A DNA stretch of 64,000 bases from Desulfoferula sp040751985 (GCA_040751985.1 JBFMFU010000065.1:115924-179923), one strand, 5' to 3'; shown: positions 50,726 through 59,750, numbered from the stretch's first letter. Notes: generated by a model from the sequence alone, not told the origin. Made by a program: numbers and translations.

Positions 50726-52804
50726 ATGACGAGCGCCGAAAAGGCCATGGTCATTTTCCAGCCCTCGGGACGCCGCGGCCAGGTGGAGCGGGGCATCAGC
50801 ATCATCGAGGCCTCCCGCCGCCTGGGGGTGGACATCGAGGCCCTGTGCGGCGAGAAGAAGGTCTGTGGCAAGTGCAAGGTGCGCGTGGAGCAGGGGGCCT
50901 TCCAGAAATTCGGCATCACCTCCTCCCTGGAGCACACCAGCCCCTGGCAGGAGGAGGAGGCCAAGTTTGTCTCCCCCAGCGAGCGCGAGCAGGGCTTCCG
51001 CTTGGGCTGCGCGGCCAAGGTGCTGGGCGACCTCCTGGTCTTCGTGCCCGAGGAGTCCCGGGCCGGCAAGCAGGTGGTCTCCAAGGCCGCCCGCGACATC
51101 CCCATCGAGCGCAACCCGGCGGTCAAGCTCTACACCGTCACCTGCCTGCCCCCCACCTTCGAGGAGCCCACGGCCGACTTCGAGCGCATGTGCCGCGAGC
51201 TGACCAAGGAGTTTGACCTGGAGGGCCTGACCATAGACTGGCACGCCCTGCGCGCGCTGCCCTCTGCGATTAGGAAAGGCAAGTGGACCATCACCGTGGC
51301 GGTGTGGCACGACCGGGAGATCATCAAGCTCTGGCCCGGCGCGGTGAGCGACTACTACGGCCTGGCCGTGGATATCGGCACCACCACCGTGGCCGCCTAT
51401 CTGTGCAACATGCGCACCATGCAGGTGATCGACACCGTGTCCATGATGAACCCGCAGTGCAAGTACGGCGAGGATGTCATGGCCCGCATCACCTACCACC
51501 AGATGAACCCCGGCGGCCTGGAGCGCATGAGCAACGACCTCATCGAGGGCCTCAACTCCCTCATCGCCCAGGCCTGCGCCAACACCCACCCGCCCCTGGT
51601 CAAGCAGAAGGACGAGAACGGCAAGACCGTCAAGGACGCCGACGGCCAGCCGGTCATGGTGGAGGCGCCCCAGGAGGGCGTGGAGTACCTGCGCCTGAAC
51701 CCTAAGGACCTGGTGGACATCACCTTCGGCTGCAACACGGCCATGCACCACATCTTCCTGAAGCTGGACCCGGAGCCCGTCGGGCTGGCCCCCTTCCCGC
51801 CGGTGATCCACCACAGCCTGGACATCAAGGCCCGGGACCTGGGCCTGGACATCAACGCCGGCTCCTACGCCTTCGTGATGCCCAACGAGGCCGGCTTCGT
51901 GGGCGCGGACAACGTCTGCGTGCTGGTGGCCGAGGAGCCCCAGAAGAGCGAGGAGATGGCCCTGATCATCGACATCGGCACCAACGGCGAGCTGGTGCTG
52001 GGCAACAAGCGCAAGCTCATCTCCTCCTCCTGCGCCACCGGCCCGGCCCTGGAGGGGGCCCAGCTCTCCTGCGGCATGCGCGCCGCGCCGGGGGCCATCG
52101 AGCGCATCAAGATCGACCCCGACACCCACGAGGTGGACTACAAGGTCATCGGCCGGGAGGCCTGGAAGAGCTTCAGCCAGCCCAAGGAGATGCAGACCAA
52201 GGGCATCTGCGGCTCGGGCATCCTGGACGTGCTGGCCGAGCTCTACAGCAGCGGCGTGGTCAGCAAGAGCGGGCGTTTTGCCAAGGAGCAGAAGTCAAAG
52301 CGCTTCCGCTCCATGGCCGACAACCCCCGCCAGAAGGAGTTCGTCATCGCCTGGGCCGAGGAGACATCCATCGGCAAGGACGTGGTCATCACCCAGAAGG
52401 ACATCCGCCAGATCCAGTTGGCCAAGGGCGCCCTGTACACCGGCTGCAAGCTGATGATGCGGCGCATGGGCGTCGAGAGCCTGGACACGGTCAAGATCGC
52501 CGGGGCCTTCGGCACCCACGTGGACAAGGCCAAGGCCCTGACCATGGGGCTGTTCCCGGACTGCGACCTGGAAAAGGTGATGAGCGTGGGCAACGCCGCC
52601 GGCGACGGAGCCCGGGTGGTGCTTCTTAATAAGGCCAAGCGCGACGAGGCCAACTGGATATCGCGCAACGTGGAGTACATCGAGCTGACCGTGGAGAAGG
52701 ACTTCGAGCAGCAGTTCATGGAGTCCATGCAGCTGCCGCACATGACCGATCAGTTCCCCCACCTGGAGGGCCTGGTGCGGCCGGAGATTCTGCACCAGAA
52801 GTAG
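50726..52804 (+). CDS. Reductive activator of corrinoid protein (RACo/RamA-like, ASKHA ATPase)
   Basis: A 692-residue activator. The N-terminal 2Fe-2S domain has CGEKKVCGKC and a fourth cysteine at RLGCAAKV; the rest is the ASKHA ATPase core with AVDIGTTTVAAYL near 213 and IIDIGTNGELVLGN near 414, ending in GAFGTHVDKAKALTMGLFPD. It uses ATP hydrolysis to reduce inactive Co(II) corrinoid to Co(I). AGGAGAG precedes the ATG. The insert at about 290-320 (KQKDENGKTVKDADGQPV) looks like a surface extension. The TAG stop is the first triplet of the second repeat element. Confidence 0.93.
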   Translation: MTSAEKAMVIFQPSGRRGQVERGISIIEASRRLGVDIEALCGEKKVCGKCKVRVEQGAFQKFGITSSLEHTSPWQEEEAKFVSPSEREQGFRLGCAAKVLGDLLVFVPEESRAGKQVVSKAARDIPIERNPAVKLYTVTCLPPTFEEPTADFERMCRELTKEFDLEGLTIDWHALRALPSAIRKGKWTITVAVWHDREIIKLWPGAVSDYYGLAVDIGTTTVAAYLCNMRTMQVIDTVSMMNPQCKYGEDVMARITYHQMNPGGLERMSNDLIEGLNSLIAQACANTHPPLVKQKDENGKTVKDADGQPVMVEAPQEGVEYLRLNPKDLVDITFGCNTAMHHIFLKLDPEPVGLAPFPPVIHHSLDIKARDLGLDINAGSYAFVMPNEAGFVGADNVCVLVAEEPQKSEEMALIIDIGTNGELVLGNKRKLISSSCATGPALEGAQLSCGMRAAPGAIERIKIDPDTHEVDYKVIGREAWKSFSQPKEMQTKGICGSGILDVLAELYSSGVVSKSGRFAKEQKSKRFRSMADNPRQKEFVIAWAEETSIGKDVVITQKDIRQIQLAKGALYTGCKLMMRRMGVESLDTVKIAGAFGTHVDKAKALTMGLFPDCDLEKVMSVGNAAGDGARVVLLNKAKRDEANWISRNVEYIELTVEKDFEQQFMESMQLPHMTDQFPHLEGLVRPEILHQK

Positions 52805-53233
52805 CCCGCCTGCCCCATGAGGGCTGGGCGGTATTGTTATTTAGGCACTACTCGCGGAGTGGTTAAAAAGCCATAGCAGTGTGCCAGGCACAGCCAGCAC
52901 CCTGGTCCGGCACAGCCAGCCGCCGGCAGACAAGGCGGCCCAAGGTTTGGGCTGCCAAGGCCCTTCGGCGGGAGCATTGATAGCCGGCAAGGGCAGATAG
53001 CCCCACGAACCGCTCTGCCCCCGGCGGCCCGCCGGTGGCGAGCGAGCGCCGCAGGTGTAGGCAAACCTACATCGAGGCGCGAGCGAAGCCAGCAACGCAG
53101 TATCCCGGGCCCAAGGCTTGGGCTCCCAGATGTTTTCAACGGGAGCATTAGAGTTTCGACCTTGGTAGATGGCATCTCGACCCGCTTTGCCCCCAGCGGC
53201 ACGCTGGCTGGCGAAGCCGGACGCCTGCCCCGG
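52802..53233. repeat. Structured repeat element, copy 2 (expanded)
   Basis: It shares with copy 1 (36.5 kb) the entry block CATGaGGGcTGGGCGGtATT, the block cacagccagccgccggcaga, a hairpin TGTAGG-caaa-CCTACA (53056-53071) and the exit block ggctggcgaagccggacgcc. Two extra modules of roughly 105 bases (52938-53041 and 53109-53215) each begin with a palindrome (GCCCAAGG-y-TTGGGC) and end with a GC hairpin. Stem bases differ between copies and modules in a compensating way. It lacks the perfect terminal inverted repeats of copy 1. No gene is supported in it; it fills most of the 487-base gap after the RACo gene. Confidence 0.75.
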
Positions 53234-53263
53234 CCCCCGGATGGCCGCCTGGCCATCCGGGGG
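53234..53263 (+). terminator. 13-bp GC-rich hairpin before a small gene
   Basis: CCCCCGGATGGCC (53234-53246) pairs perfectly with GGCCATCCGGGGG (53251-53263), followed by ctatatttt. It fits an intrinsic terminator for the RACo transcript, yet it lies only 28 bases before the next ATG, so it may instead act as an attenuator of that gene. Confidence 0.6.
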
Positions 53264-53291
53264 CTATATTTTCACCCAGGAGGTTCTGCTC

Positions 53292-53612
53292 ATGACTGAG
53301 GTGGAGATTCAGGCCGGGGCCTGCGGGTTCGTCACCAGGGTGCGGGCCGACCAGAAAGACGGCCAGAGCGTGTCCCTGGCCATAACCTCGGACTGCGAGG
53401 CGGTGGCCAAGCTGGCCGAGGAGCTGGGCGCGCTGGGCTGGGACGACCTGCTGCGCGCCCGCTTTGCCCAGGGCCCGGCCGCGGCCGTGGCCGGCCGCTG
53501 CCTTAAGCACGCGGCCTGCCCGGTGCTCAGCGGGGTGCTCAAGTGCGCCGAGGTGGAGCTGGGCCTCAACCTGCCCCGCGAGGCCAGCATCCGCTTCGTG
53601 CCCCCGGCCTGA
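53292..53612 (+). CDS. Small cysteine-containing protein, methyltransferase-locus associated
   Basis: A 106-residue soluble protein with five cysteines at 11, 35, 70, 76 and 85 (ACGF, SDCE, RCLKHAACPV, LKCAEVE). From memory it resembles a small family (DUF6951-like) encoded beside corrinoid methyltransferases in other anaerobes, but I cannot confirm this here. No catalytic motif is recognised; the cysteines could bind a metal or cluster. AGGAGG precedes the ATG at 53292. It follows the RACo gene after the repeat element and a strong hairpin. Confidence 0.7.
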   Translation: MTEVEIQAGACGFVTRVRADQKDGQSVSLAITSDCEAVAKLAEELGALGWDDLLRARFAQGPAAAVAGRCLKHAACPVLSGVLKCAEVELGLNLPREASIRFVPPA

Positions 53613-53616
53613 GAGC

Positions 53617-53678
53617 AGCCCGCGCATAAAAACCGGGGCGGCCCCTCTCAGCCGCCCCTTCCCCGCTCGGCGCGGGCT
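53617..53678. terminator. Nested hairpin between convergent genes
   Basis: An outer stem AGCCCGCGC (53617-53625) / GCGCGGGCT (53670-53678) encloses an inner stem GGGGCGGC (53635-53642) / GCCGCCCC (53651-53658). It lies between convergent genes and probably serves both directions. Confidence 0.6.
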
Positions 53679-53695
53679 CTACTGTGACCCTCCCC

Positions 53696-54856
53696 CTATA
53701 GTAGCGAGGCGATGATCATTTTCTGCACCTGACTAGTGCCCTCGTAGATCTGGGTGATCTTGGCGTCGCGCATCATGCGCTCCACCGGGTACTCCTTGAC
53801 GTAGCCGTAGCCGCCCAGGATCTGCACCGCGTCGGTGGTGACCTTCATGGCCGTCTCGGCCGCGAACAGCTTGCACATGGCCGACAGGCGCACCGCCTCC
53901 ACCGGCACCCTGCTCAGGTCCTTGGGCACGCCCTGGAAGGCGGCGGCGGCCTTGTAGACCAGCTGCCGGGCCGCCTCCACCTGGGTGTCCATGTCCGCCA
54001 GCATCCAGTTCAGGCCCTGGAAGGTGATCAGGGCCTTGCCGAACTGCTGCCGCTCCTTGGCATAGGCCACGGCCGCGTCCAGGGCGCCCTGGGCCAGGCC
54101 CAGGGCCTGGGCTGCCACGGGCACCCGGGTGAAGTCCAGGGTCTTCATCAGGATGGCGAAGCCGGTGCCCTCCTGGGCCAGCAGGTTGGCCGCCGGCACC
54201 TCGCAGTCCTCGAAGATCACCTCGCAGGTGCTGGAGGCCCGGATGCCCATCTTGTCTTCCTTCTTGCCGATGGACATGCCCGGCGTGCCCTTTTCCACCA
54301 CGATGATGCTCTGGCCGCCCTTGTGCGGGGCCTTGTCCGGCTGGGTCACCGCGGCCACGCAGACCACGTCGGCCACGTCGGCGTGGCTGATGAACTGCTT
54401 GGTGCCGTTGATGACGTACTTGTCGCCCTTTTTCACCGCCCGAGTGCGCAGGCCGGCCACGTCGCTGCCCGCGCCGGGCTCGGTGAGGCCGAAGGCGGCC
54501 AGCTTTTCGCCGCTGGCCAGGCCGGGCATCCAGCGCTCTTTTTGTTCCTCCGAGGCGGCCAGCATGATGGGCATGGAGCCCAGCTCGTGCACCATCAAGA
54601 GCACCGTGCTGGCGCCGCAGACCTTGGCCACCTCCTCGCAGGCCAGGCACAGGGCCAACAGCCCCATGGCCGAGCCGCCGTACTCCTCCGGGAAGTCGGC
54701 CCCGAACAGGCCGTTGTCGCGGAACACCTGCACCACGTCCCAGGGGAACTTGGCCTCCTGGTCCCGCTGGGCCGCGCCGGGGGCGATCTGCTCCTGGGCC
54801 AGGCGGCGCACCATGTCCCGCAGCATTATCTGTTCTTCGGTGAGTCCGTACTGCAT
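53696..54856 (-). CDS. Acyl-CoA dehydrogenase
   Basis: A 386-residue FAD acyl-CoA dehydrogenase of the short-chain/butyryl type. AFGLTEPGAGSDVAG (FAD/substrate loop) and the C-terminal QIYEGTSQVQK carrying the catalytic glutamate are present. It introduces the alpha-beta double bond of acyl-CoA and passes electrons to electron-transfer flavoprotein. GAAAGG lies before the ATG at 54856. It may act with the thiolase at 56.1 kb, though an AT-rich foreign-looking gene lies between them. Confidence 0.93.
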   Translation of the reverse strand: MQYGLTEEQIMLRDMVRRLAQEQIAPGAAQRDQEAKFPWDVVQVFRDNGLFGADFPEEYGGSAMGLLALCLACEEVAKVCGASTVLLMVHELGSMPIMLAASEEQKERWMPGLASGEKLAAFGLTEPGAGSDVAGLRTRAVKKGDKYVINGTKQFISHADVADVVCVAAVTQPDKAPHKGGQSIIVVEKGTPGMSIGKKEDKMGIRASSTCEVIFEDCEVPAANLLAQEGTGFAILMKTLDFTRVPVAAQALGLAQGALDAAVAYAKERQQFGKALITFQGLNWMLADMDTQVEAARQLVYKAAAAFQGVPKDLSRVPVEAVRLSAMCKLFAAETAMKVTTDAVQILGGYGYVKEYPVERMMRDAKITQIYEGTSQVQKMIIASLL

Positions 54857-54906
54857 GCGCTGTTACCTTTCAGCTGACAATATGATCCTATGACAAGATG
54901 ATAACC

Positions 54907-55650
54907 CTATCTAGAATCAATAACAGGTTCGATAATGGGAACCGGACAATCAACGACCCAACGATATTTGCTGTCCCATTTTTTTGCCAAAGGAGAAAAA
55001 CAAATGAAAAAAACAACCAAGACAGCAACTGCCGGAATGTTCCAAGCCCATTTTACTTTTAACGCAGAAAGGCAATACATGACAAAAAAAACAAGCCATA
55101 AAAGAAACACTGCTAGGAAAAGATAAAATCCCCACGCCAAAAAACCTGCGCTAGCATAAAATCCAATTGCTAGCAGTTGCCCGCTAACTGTAAGCCTTAG
55201 TCCCCTGTCTTGTTCAATCTCACAATATTCTTTATAATCATAAAGCAAATAGCATTTTTTACTATTTAATATATAATTTCTTCCTACTGTTCTTGCTCCA
55301 AAAATAAAAATAATATGATAAAAACGGTATGGAGCATAAATTGATAGCGCCGATGCTGCGATGGCAGGCAAATATATCAAAGAAACATCAAAATCTAATA
55401 AATTAAATTTAACTGTCCCCCAGAAATAAAATTCAACACTAAAAATTATTAATGGTGCAATTGTAAATAATATAAGACTGCAAACTAGCCTTCTAAGTAA
55501 CTGGCAAACCCTTCTTCTGCTTTTTTCTTTGATAAACCCCCATTGATTAGGTTTGAATGTGTTAATGCTGTTCAGCATCGCACCGTATAGCACGGCATAA
55601 AAAACGCAAAAAACCGTTTGCGCGGCATTGAGCTGACTACAATCCGCCAT
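54907..55650 (-). CDS. AT-rich hypothetical membrane protein
   Basis: A 247-residue protein with about five hydrophobic segments (near 10-30, 50-75, 88-115, 155-190, 195-215) and many Tyr/Phe/Lys/Ile residues. Codon use is strikingly AT-rich compared with both neighbours, implying recent acquisition. Start taken as ATG-55650 behind GGGGGG; GTG-55656 is possible. No family is recognised. It is isolated between acyl-CoA dehydrogenase and a TIGR04076-type gene on the same strand. Confidence 0.65.
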   Translation of the reverse strand: MADCSQLNAAQTVFCVFYAVLYGAMLNSINTFKPNQWGFIKEKSRRRVCQLLRRLVCSLILFTIAPLIIFSVEFYFWGTVKFNLLDFDVSLIYLPAIAASALSIYAPYRFYHIIFIFGARTVGRNYILNSKKCYLLYDYKEYCEIEQDRGLRLTVSGQLLAIGFYASAGFLAWGFYLFLAVFLLWLVFFVMYCLSALKVKWAWNIPAVAVLVVFFICFSPLAKKWDSKYRWVVDCPVPIIEPVIDSR

Positions 55651-55775
55651 AACCACCCCCCAGGCGAAACAACTCCTTCAAAACCTCTTTTGGTTTTCAG
55701 ACGGTTCTCTGTGTCCGGCCAATCCTGCCGATAAATATGGCCTTATTTTTTATCCGGGTGCTTTACCGTCCCCCA

Positions 55776-56048
55776 CTATTTCTTAGGCCTGATCACCATG
55801 GTCAGCCGCACGCTGGGGTCCGGGCAGACCACAGTCATCTCCTCGCCCGAGTCCCAGGGGTATTTGCCCCCGAACTGCATCATGGTCAGCGCCGGGAAGA
55901 TGTCGTGAAAGAAGAAGCCGCACAGGCCGCCGTTCTGCCAGGCGCTCAGCTCCAGCCGCTCGCCGACCTGGTGGCCGGCGTTGCAGGGCTCCTGGGCCGA
56001 AACCACCTCGGCCTCGAAGACCGCGAAACCCTTTGGCGTGACCGCCAT
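55776..56048 (-). CDS. TIGR04076-family small protein
   Basis: A 90-residue protein with the family pattern: C-x-x-GH-x-x-G (CNAGHQVGE), GLCG, a Phe/Leu-rich HDIFPALTMMQFGG and CPDPSVRLTMVI near the end. The function of the family is unknown; small cysteine-containing members occur widely in anaerobes beside redox enzymes. GGGAGGGGG precedes the ATG. It is 24 bases after the thiolase gene, so they are cotranscribed. Confidence 0.75.
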   Translation of the reverse strand: MAVTPKGFAVFEAEVVSAQEPCNAGHQVGERLELSAWQNGGLCGFFFHDIFPALTMMQFGGKYPWDSGEEMTVVCPDPSVRLTMVIRPKK

Positions 56049-56072
56049 GTTCCCCCTCCCGGCGCCGGCCGC

Positions 56073-57275
56073 CTATTCGTTCTCCACCAGCATGGCCATG
56101 CCCATGCCGCCGCCCACGCACAGGGTGGCCAGGCCCAGGGTGTTGCCCCGGCGCTTCATCTCGTTGAGTAGCGTGATGACGATGCGCGCGCCGGTGCAGC
56201 CCACCGGGTGGCCCAGGCCGATGCCCGAGCCGTTGACGTTGGTGATCTCGCGGTTCAGGCCCAGGCCCTGCTCGCAGGCCAGGTACTGGGCGGCGAAGGC
56301 CTCGTTGACCTCGATCAGCTCGATGTCCTTGAGGCTCACGCCGGTCTTTTTGAGCAGCTTCTGGGTGGCGGGCACCGGGCCCCAGCCCATGATCTCCGGC
56401 GGGCAGCCGGCCGCGGCCCAGCCCTTGATCTTGCCCAGGGGCTTGAGGCCCAGCTCCGCGGCCTTGGCCCGGCTCATGAGCAGGCAGATGGCCGCGCCAT
56501 CGTTGAGGCCCGAGGAGTTGCCGGCGGTGACGGTGCCGTCCTTGGCGAACGCCGGCGGCAGCTTGCTCAGGTCGGCCATGGTCAGGCCCAGGCGCACGTG
56601 CTCGTCGGTGTCCACGATCTTGGGATCGCCTTTGCGCTGGGGCACCTTGATGGGCACGATCTCGGCGGCGAACTTGCCGGCCTTGATGGCCGCCTCGGCG
56701 TTGTTGTGGCTCCTGAGCGCCACCTCGTCCTGGGCCTGGCGGGAGATGTTGTACTTGCGGGCCAGGTTCTCGGCGGTCTGGCCCATGATGTAGCCCGGAG
56801 GGGCCAAGAGGGTGGAGCCCGAGTGCAGCATCTCCCACATGATGTCCATCATCTGGCCGTGGCGCAGGCGGGCGCCCCAGCGGGCCTGGGGCAGGCAGTA
56901 CATGGCGTTGGACATGGACTCCACGCCGCCGGCCAGCATCACGTCCGCGTCGCCCAGCTTGATGTAGGCCGCGCTCTGGGCCAGGGTCTGCATGGCGCTG
57001 GAGCACTGGCGCTGCACGGTCACCGCAGGCACCTCCACCGGGATGCCGGCCTTGAGCATGGCCGTGCGGGCGGTGTTGGACTCGTCGGCGGCCTGGATGC
57101 AGTCGCCCAGCACCACGTCCTCGATGATGGCCGGGTCGATCTTGACCTGGTCCAAGACGGCGGTGATGACCTGGGCCGCCAGGGCGTGAGCCCGCAGGCT
57201 GGCCAGGGCTCCGCCGAAGTCGGTGACTGGGCTGCGGCCCATGGCCACGATGACTGCGTCGCGCTTATCTTTCAC
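56073..57275 (-). CDS. Thiolase family protein (acetyl-CoA C-acyltransferase)
   Basis: A 400-residue thiolase. The nucleophilic cysteine is in QRQCSSAMQ (about residue 88), with NEAFAAQ, GHPVGCTGAR and the second catalytic cysteine CVGGGMGMA. It condenses or cleaves 3-ketoacyl-CoA. The GTG at 57275 is preceded by AGGAGGT, an excellent ribosome site, and is preferred to starts upstream of it. It forms a pair with the TIGR04076-type gene and probably belongs to beta-oxidation with the nearby acyl-CoA dehydrogenase. Confidence 0.93.
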   Translation of the reverse strand: MKDKRDAVIVAMGRSPVTDFGGALASLRAHALAAQVITAVLDQVKIDPAIIEDVVLGDCIQAADESNTARTAMLKAGIPVEVPAVTVQRQCSSAMQTLAQSAAYIKLGDADVMLAGGVESMSNAMYCLPQARWGARLRHGQMMDIMWEMLHSGSTLLAPPGYIMGQTAENLARKYNISRQAQDEVALRSHNNAEAAIKAGKFAAEIVPIKVPQRKGDPKIVDTDEHVRLGLTMADLSKLPPAFAKDGTVTAGNSSGLNDGAAICLLMSRAKAAELGLKPLGKIKGWAAAGCPPEIMGWGPVPATQKLLKKTGVSLKDIELIEVNEAFAAQYLACEQGLGLNREITNVNGSGIGLGHPVGCTGARIVITLLNEMKRRGNTLGLATLCVGGGMGMAMLVENE

Positions 57276-57449
57276 TTGGCACCTCCTAAACGGCGATGAT
57301 TGTCGTGCAAACAGAAAGTAGAGAATAGCCCGGCTGACCAGCCAGGTCAAGTATTTGGTTTTACTGATGCAAAGCCGCCGGGCCCCGCCGCAAGCCCCTG
57401 TAATGAATGACGGTTCAGCGGCCGGCCCGGCCCGGCGGACGGCCTGCCC

Positions 57450-58037
57450 CTAGTGGAAGAACGGCACCGTGAAGAGGTTCAGGAAGCCGTTGAGGCTGCC
57501 CAGCCCGCCCAGGCCGGCCAGCACCATGGCCAGGATCACCACCGGCCGGGAGTTGGCCAGGATGGCCACCGAGGCCAGCATGATGGCCAGTTGCAGCAGG
57601 GCCAGGGCGAACTCGAAGTTGTGGTCCTTTTCCCGGTAGCGGCTGCTCTTGTCCTGCAGGGCCCTGGCCTCGGTCTCCAGCTTGTCGCGGTCGGCGCGGT
57701 AGCGGGCGGCCTGGGCCCCGGCCTGCTTGATGCGCTGCTCGTACTGCTGGCGCAGGCCCGGCGTCAGGCCCTCGCCGCGGGAGGCCAGCTCCAGTTGCAG
57801 GCGGGCCTGCTCCTGCTGGTACAGGTGCTGGCGCATGGCCTTGGCCTGGTAGTAGGCCCAGTGGTTGGAGGCCTTCTGCTGGTTGAGCAGCATCTCCTTG
57901 CCGGCCGTGGCCCCGCCCAGGGAGGTCAGGGCCAGCATCATGCCGAAGAGGGAGATGAGCAGGGCCACCCGCCTGGTGAAGGCCTTCTCCTTATGCTCCT
58001 CCAGCTCCTCGTGCTTGGGCAACTCGAACTCGGGCAT
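57450..58037 (-). CDS. DUF4337 family membrane protein
   Basis: A 195-residue protein: an acidic N-terminus, a hydrophobic segment (about 24-45), a conserved NQQKASNHWAYYQAKAMRQHLY stretch, a long coiled coil (about 80-130) and two C-terminal helices (about 140-190). This matches DUF4337 proteins of unknown function in Gram-negative inner membranes. ATG-58037 follows AGGAG at good spacing. It stands alone; the 174 bases upstream of the thiolase gene and downstream of this one contain nothing recognisable. Confidence 0.8.
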   Translation of the reverse strand: MPEFELPKHEELEEHKEKAFTRRVALLISLFGMMLALTSLGGATAGKEMLLNQQKASNHWAYYQAKAMRQHLYQQEQARLQLELASRGEGLTPGLRQQYEQRIKQAGAQAARYRADRDKLETEARALQDKSSRYREKDHNFEFALALLQLAIMLASVAILANSRPVVILAMVLAGLGGLGSLNGFLNLFTVPFFH

Positions 58038-58121
58038 GGCGTGCACTCCTCGCGTCGGCCGCCGGGTCGGCGGTCAATCTACAGGCTCTCTTATATTCCG
58101 TCTGTGTGGGATACCTTGGGG

Positions 58122-58649
58122 TTAGCGGCGCGGCTGTTTTTCCAGTCCCTCCACCACGGCCCGGAAGTGCTCGTGGATCAGGTGGCGGTCGAACTCATAG
58201 AAGGCGGCCAGCATGGCGTCTTTTTCCTGCCGGCCGAAAAGCTCCATGCAGGGGAAGAAGAAGTGCTTGTCCTCTTTTTCGATGTGCCGGGGGTAAAACT
58301 CGGCCAGTTCCTCCAGGATGGCGATGCACTGGCCCCGGTCGCCCGCCTCCCGGGCGGAGACCAGCCGCCCCACCAGGGAGCGGCCGTACTTGTGGTCCTC
58401 GATTAGCTCCTGCATCAGGGCCCCCAGCTCCGGCGCCAGGTCCCGGCCGGCCAGGTCCTTGAACAGGATGTCCTCCTCCTTGCCGTGGTGGCAGCGGTCG
58501 GCGTAGCTGCGGATGAACTCCACCGCCGCGCCCAGAAAGCCCCGGTCCAGCTCCCCGCCCCCCCGCAGGCGCTGGGCCTCGGCCGCCATCAGGGCGATCA
58601 TGCGTTCGATGAGCCGGTGCTCGTGCATCAAGGGTCCGATGGGCCACAT
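58122..58649 (-). CDS. Hemerythrin-domain protein
   Basis: A 175-residue four-helix protein with the di-iron ligand pattern: HEHRLIERMI (His 9/11), CHHGKEEDILF (HxxxE), DHKYG, and FYPRHIEKEDKHFFFP (HxxxxD). Such bacterial hemerythrins bind O2 or sense redox/NO; in an anaerobe an oxygen-protection role is likely. It is soluble and cytoplasmic. The weak GCAGG ribosome site and an 84-base gap to the DUF4337 gene leave operon membership open. Confidence 0.88.
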   Translation of the reverse strand: MWPIGPLMHEHRLIERMIALMAAEAQRLRGGGELDRGFLGAAVEFIRSYADRCHHGKEEDILFKDLAGRDLAPELGALMQELIEDHKYGRSLVGRLVSAREAGDRGQCIAILEELAEFYPRHIEKEDKHFFFPCMELFGRQEKDAMLAAFYEFDRHLIHEHFRAVVEGLEKQPRR

Positions 58650-58850
58650 AACCTGCCTGCCGGTTGAGGGTTGCTGCGGCTGCCTCTACCAGCTCAGCCT
58701 ACGCAGGCGCCGCCCGGTTGTCAAAGCCAACCCGCGGCGGCCGGCGCTGTTTTTCCGCTGGCGCAGCCGGGCCGGCCGCCTTATGCTTGGCCCTGTTGCC
58801 CGCCGTCCCTGCCCGGCTGGCCAGATATACCCCCAACCGGGCCCGTGACG

Positions 58851-59750
58851 ATGAATCCAGAGCGCCGCCTCACATCCGGTTACCTCCTGGCCTTGGCCGC
58901 CTTCACCTGGTGGGGCCTGTTCCCCTTCTACTTCAAGGCCGTGGCCGCGGCCAGCCCGGTGGAGGTGCTGGCCCACCGGGTGGTGTGGTCAGTGCCGGTC
59001 TGCGCCCTGATCCTCACCGTGCTGGGGGGCTGGTCCGGCCTGGCCCGCGCCATGGCCCGGCCCAAGGTGCTGGGCACCCTGGGGCTCACCGCGGCCATCA
59101 TCGGAACCAACTGGCTCATCTTCATCTACGCGGTCTTGACCGACCGGCTGCTGGCCGCCAGCCTGGGCTACTTCATCACCCCCCTGGTCAATCTGGCCAT
59201 GGGCATGATCTTCCTGGGCGAGCGGCCCGGCCGCTGGCAGCTGGTGGCCATGGTCCTGGCCGGCCTGGGCACCCTGAACCTGGTCGTCTCCCTGGGCAAC
59301 CTGCCCTGGATCTCCCTGAGCCTGGCCCTGAGCCTGGCCTGCTACGGCCTGCTGCGCAAGACCGTGCAGGGCGTGGAGGCGGTGGGCGGCCTCTTGGTGG
59401 AGACCAGCCTGCTCACCCCCCTGGCCCTGGCCTGGTTCTTCTGGGCCGAGCGCCAGGGCAGCCTGGCCTTCGGCCACCAGGGCCTGTGGCTCGACCTGCT
59501 CCTGCTCAGCGCCGGCTGGATCAGCTCCCTGCCCCTGATCTGGTTCACGGCCGGGGCCCGGCGCATACCCTTCTACGGCCTGGGCCTGTGCCAGTACGTC
59601 TCGCCCAGCCTGCAGTTCCTCTTGGCCGTGGCCCTGTACCACGAGCCCTTCACCCGCACCCACCTGATCACCTTCTCCCTGGTCTGGGCCGGCCTGGCCC
59701 TGTCGCTCTTGGCCGGCTCGCCCTGGTTCCGGCGGCGCAGCGCCCTATAA
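58851..59750 (+). CDS. rarD: EamA-family transporter RarD
   Basis: A 299-residue, ten-helix drug/metabolite-superfamily protein. RarD features are GYLLALAAFTWWGLFPFYFK at the N-terminus, EVLAHRVVWSVP, and LGLCQYVSPSLQFLLAVALYHEPF late in the chain. It is thought to export or import a small metabolite; RarD was named from a chloramphenicol-sensitivity phenotype. ATG-58851 has no strong ribosome site. The SIMPL-domain gene follows in the same direction after 60 bases. Confidence 0.88.
   Translation: MNPERRLTSGYLLALAAFTWWGLFPFYFKAVAAASPVEVLAHRVVWSVPVCALILTVLGGWSGLARAMARPKVLGTLGLTAAIIGTNWLIFIYAVLTDRLLAASLGYFITPLVNLAMGMIFLGERPGRWQLVAMVLAGLGTLNLVVSLGNLPWISLSLALSLACYGLLRKTVQGVEAVGGLLVETSLLTPLALAWFFWAERQGSLAFGHQGLWLDLLLLSAGWISSLPLIWFTAGARRIPFYGLGLCQYVSPSLQFLLAVALYHEPFTRTHLITFSLVWAGLALSLLAGSPWFRRRSAL

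Noticed and set aside
52807..53231. Ten-base direct repeat CGCCTGCCCC flanking repeat copy 2, considered as a target duplication
   Set aside because: The homology with copy 1 extends into both flanks, so the repeat does not mark clean ends; may be coincidence in GC-rich DNA.
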